From: Cyclobacteriaceae bacterium
GTDB taxonomy: Bacteria > Bacteroidota > Bacteroidia > Cytophagales > Cyclobacteriaceae
Reading direction: 5' to 3'
Assembly (NCBI GenBank): GCA_029882725.1
Contig: JAOUKG010000041.1
Coordinates: forward strand, 1 to 9,580
DNA length: 9,580 bases
This document shows positions 1 through 6,130 of the stretch, piece by piece (the first letter of the stretch is position 1; every line of letters starts with the position of its first letter). Both the position numbers and the translations under genes were made by a program. The notes beneath the pieces were generated by a model. The model was not told the DNA's origin, did no database searches, and saw nothing but the letters and a program-made list of their open reading frames with translations.

Positions 1-2076
1 AACCTGTAGCAAAATATTGAACACATCCGGATGTGCTTTTTCTATTTCATCCAACAAAATTACACTGTAAGGCTTTCTTCTTACCGCCTCAGTGAGCTGC
101 CCACCCTCATCATAACCAACATAACCTGGAGGCGCTCCTACAAGTCGGCTCACCGAGTGACGCTCCTGATATTCAGACATATCTATTCGCACCATTGCAT
201 TTTCATCGTTAAAAAGATATTCTGCCAATGCTTTCGATAATTCTGTTTTTCCTACACCGGTAGTTCCCATAAAAATGAATGAACCTATCGGCCTGCGAGG
301 ATCTTGCAAACCCGCTCTACTTCTGCGCACTGCGTCAGATAAAGCAGAAATAGCCTCCTCCTGTCCGGCAATGCGCCCTGACAATTCATCCTCCAAATAA
401 AGTAATTTCTCCCTGTCACTTTGAAGCATCTTGGAAACAGGAATACCTGTCCAGCGTGCCACTATCTCGGCGATGTCTTCACTATCTACTTCCTCTTTTA
501 GAAGCGTTCTTTCCCCTTTTCTTTCATGCATTTTTTGGTTGAGTTCCTCTAATTTATTCTGCGCATCAACAAGCTTTCCGTAGCGGATTTCGGCCACTAA
601 ACCATAATCACCGGCCTTTTCTGCCTGCTCGGCATCAAATTTCATTTTGTCAATATTCTCCTTTTCCTTCCGGATGCCCGTTACAATGCTTTTTTCATTT
701 TCCCATTGGGCTTTAAGTTCATTTCTCTTTTCATTCAAGTGGGAAAGCTCTTCGGAAAGTGCCTTTTCTTTTTCTTTGTCTTTTTCCCGGCGAATAGCCT
801 CACGCTCTATCTCGAGCTGCATGATCCTCCTTTGTAGTTCATCGAGTTCTTCTGGCATGGAGTCTAGTTCCAACCTCAATTTAGATGCGGCTTCATCCAT
901 CAAATCGATAGCCTTATCAGGCAAAAAACGATCTGAAATATATCTATGGGAAAGTTCTACACTGGCAATTACTGCATCATCTTTTATACGTACACCATGA
1001 TGCAGTTCGTATTTGTCTTTAATCCCACGAAGAATGGAAATCGAGTCTTGAGGAGTGGGTTCATCAATCATAACACTCTGGAATCTACGCTCCAAAGCTT
1101 TGTCTTTCTCCATATATTTTTGGTACTCCTTTAGGGTTGTTGCACCTATTGCATGCAATTCCCCCCTAGCTAGTGCAGGTTTCAATAAATTAGCTGCATC
1201 CATAGCACCTTCTCCACCTCCTCCTGCTCCTATTAGCGTGTGAATCTCATCAATAAATAAAATAATTTCCCCATTGGAATCTCCCACTTCTTTAATGACT
1301 GCTTTTAACCGTTCCTCAAACTCCCCTTTATATTTTGCCCCGGCTATTAGCAGCCCCATGTCAAGGGATATAATTGTTTTGCTTTTAAGGTTTTCAGGAA
1401 CGTCTCCATTTACAATTCTTTGTGCCATGCCCTCTACTATGGCCGTTTTTCCTACCCCCGGCTCACCCAAAAGTATTGGGTTATTTTTAGTACGACGACT
1501 CAATATTTGAAGTACCCTTCTTATTTCATCATCCCTGCCTATAACAGGGTCTATTTTACCTTTACGGGCCATGTCATTCAAGTTGCGGGAATACCTTTCC
1601 AGACTTTTATATTTCCCTTCGGCGTTTTGATCTGTTATTTTTGAACCCCCACGTAACTCCTCCATACTTTTTAGTAATGCGTCACGACTAAACCCTGCAT
1701 CTTTCAACACTTGACCAGCCTTATCTTTCTCTGAAAGAATGGCCAAAAACAAATGCTCTACAGAAATAAATTCATCCTTGAATTTTTCGGCTTCTTTTTG
1801 CGCATTGGTAATTACAGAATTTGCCTCCCTCGACAAATAGGGAGACCCTCCGGCAACTTTCGGATATCCTTCTATAATCTTGTCTAAAATATTTGAAATC
1901 CTTTCCTTGTCAACTCCATTTTTATTGAATATAAATGAAAATACATGTTCATCTGAAAGGAGTAAACCCTTTAGAATATGCGCAGGTTCAATAGATTGCT
2001 GACCTGCCAACTGCGCAATCTCCATGGCCTTCTGCACGGACTCTTGAGCCTTTATGGTAAATTTTTCGAAATTCAT
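1..2076 (-). CDS. clpB: ATP-dependent chaperone ClpB (Hsp100 disaggregase), C-terminus cut off by window edge
   Basis: Cytoplasmic AAA+ hexamer that, with DnaK, threads aggregated proteins through its central pore. The 692 visible codons run in one frame to the window edge; E. coli ClpB has 857 residues, so about 165 are missing. Domains seen: Clp_N repeats at residues 1-145 (MNFEKFTIKAQESVQKAMEI); NBD1 with Walker A GEPGVGKTA (K210), pore loop KYKGEFE near 249, Walker B LFIDE (E277) and arginine fingers ERRF (R330/R331); a charged coiled-coil middle domain at about 400-525, which separates ClpB from ClpA/ClpC; NBD2 with Walker A GTTGVGKTE (K610), pore loop GYVGYDE (Y652) and Walker B LLDEIEKAHPDVF (E677). 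All key residues are intact. The ATG at 2076 gives the standard Clp_N start. There is no strong Shine-Dalgarno, only GGTTGAT just upstream. It is transcribed divergently from the thioesterase gene. Identification is secure. Confidence 0.97.
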   Translation of the reverse strand, partial: MNFEKFTIKAQESVQKAMEIAQLAGQQSIEPAHILKGLLLSDEHVFSFIFNKNGVDKERISNILDKIIEGYPKVAGGSPYLSREANSVITNAQKEAEKFKDEFISVEHLFLAILSEKDKAGQVLKDAGFSRDALLKSMEELRGGSKITDQNAEGKYKSLERYSRNLNDMARKGKIDPVIGRDDEIRRVLQILSRRTKNNPILLGEPGVGKTAIVEGMAQRIVNGDVPENLKSKTIISLDMGLLIAGAKYKGEFEERLKAVIKEVGDSNGEIILFIDEIHTLIGAGGGGEGAMDAANLLKPALARGELHAIGATTLKEYQKYMEKDKALERRFQSVMIDEPTPQDSISILRGIKDKYELHHGVRIKDDAVIASVELSHRYISDRFLPDKAIDLMDEAASKLRLELDSMPEELDELQRRIMQLEIEREAIRREKDKEKEKALSEELSHLNEKRNELKAQWENEKSIVTGIRKEKENIDKMKFDAEQAEKAGDYGLVAEIRYGKLVDAQNKLEELNQKMHERKGERTLLKEEVDSEDIAEIVARWTGIPVSKMLQSDREKLLYLEDELSGRIAGQEEAISALSDAVRRSRAGLQDPRRPIGSFIFMGTTGVGKTELSKALAEYLFNDENAMVRIDMSEYQERHSVSRLVGAPPGYVGYDEGGQLTEAVRRKPYSVILLDEIEKAHPDVFNILLQV

Positions 2077-2104
2077 ATCAACCTATTTGTTTAACATTCT
2101 CTCT

Positions 2105-2112
2105 CAAATTTA
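2105..2112 (-). promoter_or_regulatory. Putative Bacteroidota -7 promoter box for clpB
   Basis: Read on the minus strand this is TAAATTTG, a full match to the TAnnTTTG box used by the Bacteroidota primary sigma factor. It would give a leader of roughly 20-25 nt before the clpB ATG at 2076. I see no well-spaced TTTG/TTG -33 box: the nearest TTTTG is about 30 nt upstream, which is too far. The call therefore rests on one 8-base match plus position in an A/T-rich region. Confidence 0.4.
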
Positions 2113-2182
2113 TTACCACTTCATTTTTTTTGATTTATTATGCAAAATTGACATATTTTAAGGCTGAATTTAAATATACTGC

Positions 2183-2194
2183 GTCATTCTGTCA
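2183..2194. promoter_or_regulatory. Possible regulator-binding direct repeat GTCA-TTCT-GTCA upstream of clpB
   Basis: Two GTCA half-sites separated by four bases lie about 70-80 bp upstream of the candidate clpB -7 box, and about 145 bp upstream of the thioesterase start. As a stress-induced gene clpB could be under a dedicated regulator, and a spaced direct repeat is a plausible operator. No known consensus (CIRCE, HAIR) is matched, and a single occurrence in A/T-rich DNA could be chance. Confidence 0.2.
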
Positions 2195-2336
2195 TGCCTT
2201 TTCCATTTATTTGTATGTGAAAATGTTTTTACAATCCGCTAACTTTTCCACAAAGCTGGCCGTTGGAAAAATAAAATTGATATGGATTTATTACCTTTAG
2301 TGCCTACTTTCCACTCCAATAATTTTAAAAAATACA

Positions 2337-2750
2337 ATGAGGATAAAATTTAATCTCCCTGATGAAGTTTTATATACTACCGAATATCAGGTGGCTATAA
2401 CCGACATAAACTATGGCAATCACTTAGGAAATGATAAGATTTTAGGCATTGCTCACGAAGCGAGGATGCGTTATTTAAGGTCGAAAGGCTACAAACACGA
2501 GTTGGACTTTCCCAACAATGCTGGTATGATAATGGCCGACGCCGCAATTATGTTTCGAGGGGAGGCTTTTTATGGTGATTTGCTCACAGTGCAAATAGGG
2601 ATAGACAATATACATAAAATGGGTTTTGATATGTTTTATGGAATGGTTCGAAAATCAGACAGCATAGAGATAGCACGGGTGAAAACAGCCATTTTATTTA
2701 TGGATTATGATAGTAGGAAGTTATGTAGCATTCCGGAGGGGTTTGTTTGA
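2337..2750 (+). CDS. Acyl-CoA thioesterase, 4HBT/YbgC-like hotdog fold
   Basis: A 137-residue single hotdog-domain protein, the usual size of 4HBT-family enzymes that hydrolyse the thioester of acyl-CoA or acyl-ACP in the cytoplasm as dimers or tetramers. The diagnostic segment is TDINYGNHLGNDKILGIAHE at residues 22-41. D23 sits where the catalytic Asp of 4-hydroxybenzoyl-CoA thioesterase/YbgC lies, and the G-N-H-x-x-N pattern (H29, N32) matches the usual D-x-x-G-H-V-N-N motif. A long central helix (E36-RMRYLRSKG) follows, then a strand pattern ending in the family-typical SIPEGFV. The ATG has no Shine-Dalgarno, only an A-rich leader (TTTTAAAAAATACA). The substrate cannot be read from sequence. 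It stands alone: clpB diverges upstream and rnhB converges downstream. Confidence 0.85.
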   Translation: MRIKFNLPDEVLYTTEYQVAITDINYGNHLGNDKILGIAHEARMRYLRSKGYKHELDFPNNAGMIMADAAIMFRGEAFYGDLLTVQIGIDNIHKMGFDMFYGMVRKSDSIEIARVKTAILFMDYDSRKLCSIPEGFV

Positions 2751-2807
2751 AAGGATGGGGATGGGTTATTGATCAACTTTCAAGTTGAAATGAATAGATG
2801 TTTCTAT

Positions 2808-2887
2808 ACCATCCGAAACGCAGTGAAGGGTGGTGAGGTTTCCCGATTCCAGTATCATGATTCATGAATCGGGAATGTAGTGAAGGA
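2808..2887. repeat. Intergenic repeat: two hairpins each followed by an AGTGAAGG-type motif
   Basis: The 150-bp gap between two convergent genes holds two stem-loops. The first pairs ACCATCC (2808-2814) with GGGTGGT (2828-2834), with one G-T wobble. The second pairs TTCCCGATTC (2840-2849) with GAATCGGGAA (2866-2875), a perfect 10-bp stem over a 16-nt loop that itself contains TCATGA twice. Related words GAAACGCAGTGAAGG (2815-2829) and GAATGTAGTGAAGG (2873-2886) recur around them. From memory, similar 'CCGAATGTAGTGA(A/G)GA' words are common dispersed intergenic repeats in this phylum. Neither hairpin is followed by a T-run, so neither is a textbook terminator, though either could protect the 3' ends of both transcripts. 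A smaller perfect palindrome, TCAACTT-tc-AAGTTGA, lies at 2773-2788. Confidence 0.55.
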
Positions 2888-2900
2888 CTGGGTCTTAACC

Positions 2901-3497
2901 CTAAAACAACTTTAACTGATCCATTTTTCGCAAAAAAGTGCGGCGGTGATATGTTGTAATCCCATACTTATAAATGGCTTCTTTATGAAAAGGTGTGGGG
3001 TAACCCATGTTTTGCTCCCAATTATATTCGGGGTGTTCCATTGCCATCCTTTCCATCAACTCGTCCCTATAAACTTTTGCTAAAATAGATGCCGCAGCAA
3101 TAGAAAGGTATTTGCCATCGCCTTTGATCACACACTCATGAGGCACTGTTTCATTTCCACAAAAACGATTACCATCAATCAGCAACAATTCTGGTTTCTG
3201 CTTTAATTTGCCAACAGCCTTATTCATAGCTAAATAGGAGGCATTTAATATATTGATCCTGTCAATCTCTACATTGTCTACTTCTGCTACAGCAAAATCT
3301 ATAGCCTCTCTTTTAATAAGATCAATCAAACGCTCCCTGTTTGACTTAGTAAGTTTCTTGCTGTCGTTAATTTCTTCATAATAAACGCCTCGCGGCCAGA
3401 TAACAGCTGCCGCAACCACCGGGCCTGCCAAACACCCTCTTCCAGCCTCATCACAACCTGCCTCAATCTTACTTTCAGTAAAGGAATCAAGCAGCAT
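2901..3497 (-). CDS. rnhB: Ribonuclease HII
   Basis: Removes single ribonucleotides and RNA primers from RNA-DNA hybrids by two-metal hydrolysis. At 198 residues it has the normal size for bacterial RNase HII. Seen in order: the N-terminal signature GCDEAGRGCLAGPVVAAAV with catalytic D16 and E17; NDSKKLTKSNRERL (44-57); LLLIDGN with D108; and KGDGKYLSIAAASILAKVYRD (125-144) with conserved acids D127 and D144. PEYNWEQNMGYPTPFH (156-171) and the HRRTF tail, which help recognise the ribonucleotide junction, are also present. All catalytic positions are intact. The ATG at 3497 overlaps the last 11 bases of lnb, suggesting translational coupling. An A/T-rich leader is unavailable here because the start lies inside the upstream gene. 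It converges on the thioesterase gene. Confidence 0.97.
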   Translation of the reverse strand: MLLDSFTESKIEAGCDEAGRGCLAGPVVAAAVIWPRGVYYEEINDSKKLTKSNRERLIDLIKREAIDFAVAEVDNVEIDRINILNASYLAMNKAVGKLKQKPELLLIDGNRFCGNETVPHECVIKGDGKYLSIAAASILAKVYRDELMERMAMEHPEYNWEQNMGYPTPFHKEAIYKYGITTYHRRTFLRKMDQLKLF

Positions 3498-4668
3498 TCT
3501 TAAAATGATTTTGTATTCTATAACTGCGCAGTAACGACACCAAAGCCAACGGGAAAAAAGCCGTGTGCATATCCTGGGGAATGAAAAACCACATCACCAC
3601 CACCAGCAAGGCCAAAAAACCATGATATCGATAAAATATATATAACTTTCTTTCCTGTTTCTTTATCAGATAAAACAAACCCAGCAAATACAAGGGCCAG
3701 GCCCACAACAAATTCAGGTTGCCCGCTGCGGCCAAATGATTGGTGCCAAACCACAATAAAAGTAGAAACAAGCCCAACAAACCCAAGACCGAAAACCAAA
3801 TGATATCCACCCATCGGAAATAGAGGTTTTTCTTCCATTCTATCACAAAAACAAGCAAAAACAGTAGAAAAACAAGCCAAAAGGTCTTCAATGGAGTAAA
3901 AAACGCAACTTCAATCTCCTGAGGCCGGGCATTAAATATTTCATACGTATTCAATACCAAAGGCTTCTCAACTCCATCCTTTTCTTTAATCGTAGCCTTT
4001 TCAAATGCTTTATAAATATAATCAGGAAGAAACATATACATAAATGGTGTTGCCACTTTATCCATAGGTAAACCCAGACAAATGTCGATACCCAAATCCC
4101 CCCAAGGTTGATATTTTAAATGATCGTCTGTAAGTTCACGTATCGTCTTTGTATCATTCACATACCCTTCATAATAGGAAACACGATCGTCTAAGGCACT
4201 ACTCAGTGCATCACGGATACGGGTAGCACAGTTATCGTAAAAATAATCGTAATAATAATATTGATTTTCTGGTTTGAAATTGTTCTCCAAAAATTCAAAT
4301 AATTTCTGCTTCTCTTCTTTATTCAAATTGAGTTCCTGCTCTACTACACTTCGGTTAAAATAAATGTAGTACTCCACAAACATGCTATATTCTTGTCTGT
4401 CGAGTTTATAATTCAGATAGCCACGTGCAAAATTCAGATAAAAATTAGGCTGGTCGAAATCAAAAACCCCATAATTATAGATATAATCAATACCGTTTGC
4501 CGGGTCAAAAACATGATAAGCACTGTGCCCAAAAGCTTCATAGAGCTCCCCTTGCCCGGGGCCACAAGTAACTACATTAATTTTTGCCCGGTGTGATAAC
4601 TCAATGGTTTCCCCAAAGGCAAACATTGAAAATACAACCAGGATTAGCAAAATAAAAATATGTTTCAT
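3487..4668 (-). CDS. lnb: DUF4105 / Lnb-type membrane protein, probable lipoprotein N-acyltransferase
   Basis: A 393-residue inner-membrane protein. Seen: an N-terminal signal peptide or anchor (MKHIFILLILVVFSMFAFG); a periplasmic DUF4105 domain at about 25-200 with conserved FGHSA (H48) and YDNCATRIRD (C147); then about five hydrophobic helices (roughly 262-277, 286-307, 317-336, 347-363, 367-381) with the motif TNHLAAAGNLNLLWAWP between them. Known of the family: a DUF4105 protein of this architecture was identified in Bacteroides as Lnb, which N-acylates diacylated lipoproteins in place of the unrelated Lnt, using a catalytic cysteine. H48 and C147 would be the expected active-site pair. 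Inference: this gene completes lipoprotein maturation here, although DUF4105 paralogues of unknown role exist. It is the first gene of an operon with rnhB. The ATG follows GCGGG directly, so there is no properly spaced Shine-Dalgarno. Confidence 0.82.
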   Translation of the reverse strand: MKHIFILLILVVFSMFAFGETIELSHRAKINVVTCGPGQGELYEAFGHSAYHVFDPANGIDYIYNYGVFDFDQPNFYLNFARGYLNYKLDRQEYSMFVEYYIYFNRSVVEQELNLNKEEKQKLFEFLENNFKPENQYYYYDYFYDNCATRIRDALSSALDDRVSYYEGYVNDTKTIRELTDDHLKYQPWGDLGIDICLGLPMDKVATPFMYMFLPDYIYKAFEKATIKEKDGVEKPLVLNTYEIFNARPQEIEVAFFTPLKTFWLVFLLFLLVFVIEWKKNLYFRWVDIIWFSVLGLLGLFLLLLWFGTNHLAAAGNLNLLWAWPLYLLGLFYLIKKQERKLYIFYRYHGFLALLVVVMWFFIPQDMHTAFFPLALVSLLRSYRIQNHFKNAA

Positions 4669-4722
4669 CCCGCAATTTAAAAACCTGTGTCCATCTCTTT
4701 ACAATCTTCCATTAATTTTTTA

Positions 4723-4730
4723 CAACTTTG
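4723..4730 (+). promoter_or_regulatory. Weak candidate -7 box for the radical SAM gene
   Basis: CAACTTTG is one base off TAnnTTTG. A TTTA lies 21 bases upstream (4698-4701), close to the usual -33 spacing. It is only 7 bases from the ATG at 4738, so the transcript would be nearly leaderless. The 69-bp divergent gap leaves little other room, but the match is weak. Confidence 0.25.
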
Positions 4731-4737
4731 AAAGTAT

Positions 4738-5751
4738 ATGAGAGGATTTGAAGATATTATCTACTACACAAACCTAAAAAAATCGGTTAATGCTGCTAAA
4801 ATAGTTGCCAGCTATTACCAATCCAGAGTTCTTTCAAAACCCAAAATTGCCGGGATGCCTATAAGCATGTCTATTGAACCTACTACGGCTTGTAATTTGG
4901 GGTGCAGCCAATGCCCCAGCGGGTTAAAACAGTTTACCCGACCAACGGGAAATCTTAAACCTGAAACTTTCAATAGGGTGATGAAGGAAGTGAAAGATAC
5001 ATTAATTTACCTTACTTTATACTTTCAGGGGGAGCCTTTTATTAATCCTCATTTTTTCGATTTTGTCAAAACTGCCAATCATCACAAAATATTTACCAGT
5101 ACTTCTACCAATGCGCATTTTCTCGATAAAAAGTCGGCGGAAGAAACAGTGAAATCGGGATTAGACAAATTGATTATCTCCGTAGACGGCACTACTCAGG
5201 AATCTTATGAAAAATACAGAATCAATGGCGATCTGGAAAAGGTTGTGGAAGGTATTGAAAATTTAGTAGAAGCTAAAAAAAGACTAAGAAAGAAAAATCC
5301 CTATATTGAAGTTCAATTCATTGTTTTCAAACATAATGAACAAGAAATTCCTCAAATAAAAAAAATGGCAAGAAGCTGGGGAGTAGATAATCTCATTTTA
5401 AAAACGGCCCAAATCTACGATGCAGAACAAGCCGACGCCTTGATTCCTGACAATCCTGAATACTCAAGGTATGTAAAAAATAGCCTTTCACCTACTTTGA
5501 AAATCAACAACTCTTTTTTTAATCATTGTTGGAGAATGTGGCACTCCTGTGTTATGACATGGGACGGTGACATTGTGCCTTGCTGCTTTGATAAAGATGC
5601 CAAATATATAATGGGGAATTTATCCTCATCCTCATTTAAGGACATTTGGTTTGGTGAGCCCTACCAAATGTTCAGGGAACAACTTTTCAAAAAAAGGGCA
5701 GAAATAGATATTTGTAAAAATTGTTCTGAGGGTACTAAGGTTTGGATTTAA
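4738..5751 (+). CDS. Radical SAM / SPASM domain protein, substrate unknown
   Basis: A 337-residue iron-sulfur enzyme. The N-terminal radical SAM core has IEPTTACNLGCSQCP with cluster-binding C52, C56 and C59, which would ligate the 4Fe-4S cluster that cleaves S-adenosylmethionine. The SAM-binding GEP follows at 98-100 and the barrel strand motif IISVDGTTQESYEKYR at 146-161. The C-terminal SPASM-type region has C264, C271, C282, C283 (WDGDIVPCCFD), C326 and C329 (CKNC), candidates for auxiliary cluster ligands. SPASM enzymes often modify peptides (PqqE, anaerobic sulfatase maturases) or other substrates. No precursor peptide, sulfatase or partner lies beside it, so the substrate cannot be inferred. 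The start at 4738 fits the family, which has about 50 residues before the CxxxCxxC motif. It diverges from lnb and converges on the LETM1-related gene. Confidence 0.9.
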   Translation: MRGFEDIIYYTNLKKSVNAAKIVASYYQSRVLSKPKIAGMPISMSIEPTTACNLGCSQCPSGLKQFTRPTGNLKPETFNRVMKEVKDTLIYLTLYFQGEPFINPHFFDFVKTANHHKIFTSTSTNAHFLDKKSAEETVKSGLDKLIISVDGTTQESYEKYRINGDLEKVVEGIENLVEAKKRLRKKNPYIEVQFIVFKHNEQEIPQIKKMARSWGVDNLILKTAQIYDAEQADALIPDNPEYSRYVKNSLSPTLKINNSFFNHCWRMWHSCVMTWDGDIVPCCFDKDAKYIMGNLSSSSFKDIWFGEPYQMFREQLFKKRAEIDICKNCSEGTKVWI

Positions 5752-5764
5752 CAATTTTCATGAA

Positions 5765-5795
5765 TAATCCGGGTTCAATGCCGTTAAGTTAAGGG
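5765..5795 (+). repeat. Left terminal inverted repeat
   Basis: Pairs with 6100-6130. Over 5766-5795 against 6100-6129 there are 26 matches in 30. Three of the four differences become G-U wobbles in an RNA fold and one is an A-C mismatch. The pattern suggests the pairing, not just the sequence, may be kept. It starts 14 bases after the stop codon of the radical SAM gene. Confidence 0.75.
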
Positions 5796-5840
5796 ATTAA
5801 ACATATTTATGACCCCCGTAGGGCGGTCACCCAACAATAA

Positions 5841-5882
5841 CCCCGGGTCAAATTTCCGACTTGTTGGAAATTTGACCCGGGG
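5841..5882. repeat. Perfect 17-bp inverted repeat, strong hairpin between convergent genes
   Basis: CCCCGGGTCAAATTTCC (5841-5857) is exactly complementary to 5866-5882 across the 8-nt loop GACTTGTT. It is by far the most stable local fold in the window. It is followed by AAAAA on the plus strand, and on the minus strand by TTATTGTT, so it is not a classical intrinsic terminator in the plus direction and only a poor one in the minus direction. It may still stop or protect transcripts from both sides. Confidence 0.8.
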
Positions 5883-6003
5883 AAAAAGGCACGAAGCGAC
5901 AATCGACCCTGTAGGGGGGTCGCCTAAATCGTTATGCAATCAATCTTGGTATTGAATCTTCATTGGGCGACCCCTACAGGGTCGGTTGTATAATCACATC
6001 TTT

Positions 6004-6024
6004 CACCGCGTCTTCGACACGGTG
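6004..6024. repeat. Short hairpin inside the element
   Basis: CACCG (6004-6008) pairs with CGGTG (6020-6024), and GTC with GAC inside, leaving a TTC loop and one C-A mismatch. The flanks TATAATCAC (5989-5997) and GTTATTATA (6024-6032) are also complementary with one mismatch, which lengthens the stem toward the two outer GACCC copies at 5968 and 6035. Confidence 0.6.
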
Positions 6025-6099
6025 TTATTATAGGTGACCCCTACAGGGTCATTGGCGTTGCTAAAAAATGGTAATTATTACAATTTTAATGCTGCTTTC

Positions 6100-6130
6100 C
6101 TCTTAACCTAACGGCATTGAATCCGGGTTA
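6100..6130 (-). repeat. Right terminal inverted repeat, overlapping the stop of the LETM1-related gene
   Basis: Partner of 5765-5795. Its outermost three bases (TTA, 6128-6130) are the TAA stop of the minus-strand gene, so the element border and the gene end coincide. Confidence 0.75.

Larger units (their letters stand above)
5809..6054. repeat. Four copies of a GACCC-loop-GGGTC palindrome in nested inverted pairs
   Basis: Copies lie at 5811-5828 (GACCCCCGTAGGGCGGTC), 5904-5922 (CGACCC...GGGTCG), 5968-5984 (CGACCCCTACAGGGTCG) and 6035-6051 (TGACCCCTACAGGGTCA). Each can form its own 4-6 bp hairpin around a TAC/GTA loop. The first two face one way and the last two the other, with a shared flank GTC(A/G)CC(C/T)(A)A. 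Copy 1 is therefore complementary to copy 4, and copy 2 to copy 3, including flanks such as ACAATCGACC versus GGTCGGTTGT. Short palindromes of this kind resemble the REP sequences handled by RAYT (TnpA_REP) transposases, which are found in Bacteroidota; that link is inference. Confidence 0.7.
5765..6130. mobile_element. Non-coding element with terminal inverted repeats (MITE-like or structured-RNA-like)
   Basis: About 366 bp fills the gap between two convergent genes. Its ends are imperfect inverted repeats of about 31 bp (5765-5795 and 6100-6130). Both carry the core TTCAATGCCGTTA (or its complement) and begin or end with TA. Between them are four copies of a short GACCC palindrome in inverted pairs, a perfect 17-bp hairpin and a smaller hairpin. 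No credible reading frame is present. TA at both outer edges recalls IS630/mariner-type target duplication, but no transposase or known family TIR is recognised. It could equally be a REP-type cluster or a folded 3' region. The structure is seen directly; that it is mobile is inference. Confidence 0.5.

Noticed and set aside
647..1000. Serine/phenylalanine-rich plus-strand frame opposite clpB
   Set aside because: Antisense of the coiled-coil middle domain of ClpB: Ser/Phe-rich composition arises from reading Glu/Lys codons backwards.
2148..2176. TTGACA-N17-TAAATA, a sigma-70-like promoter on the plus strand
   Set aside because: The Bacteroidota primary sigma factor does not normally use this consensus, the DNA is very A/T-rich, and the site is about 160 bp from the thioesterase start. 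Probably chance.
2244..2270. TTTTCCA...TGGAAAA inverted repeat upstream of the thioesterase gene
   Set aside because: Only a 7-bp A/T-rich stem with a 13-nt loop and no T-run; expected by chance in such sequence.
2282..2353. 23-codon frame starting upstream of and overlapping the thioesterase start
   Set aside because: Very short, no conserved features, out of frame with the gene; no support for a leader peptide.
3518..3880. 120-codon open frame on the minus strand inside lnb
   Set aside because: It lies wholly within the DUF4105 gene in another frame, over the membrane-helix region, and its translation has no family features. It is a shadow of the real gene.
4240..4262. AAT/ATA trinucleotide run suggesting a microsatellite
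   Set aside because: It encodes the tyrosine-rich YYYYDYFYDNC segment of the DUF4105 domain next to the conserved cysteine, so it is explained by protein constraint.
5809..6054. CRISPR-like array from four similar ~18-bp units
   Set aside because: The units alternate in orientation, spacing is uneven (about 93, 64 and 67 bp), the sequences differ between copies, and no cas genes are present. They are palindromes, not direct repeats with spacers.
5752..6127. Intrinsic terminator for the radical SAM gene
   Set aside because: No hairpin here is followed by a plus-strand T-run; the strongest one is followed by AAAAA. Listed as repeats instead.
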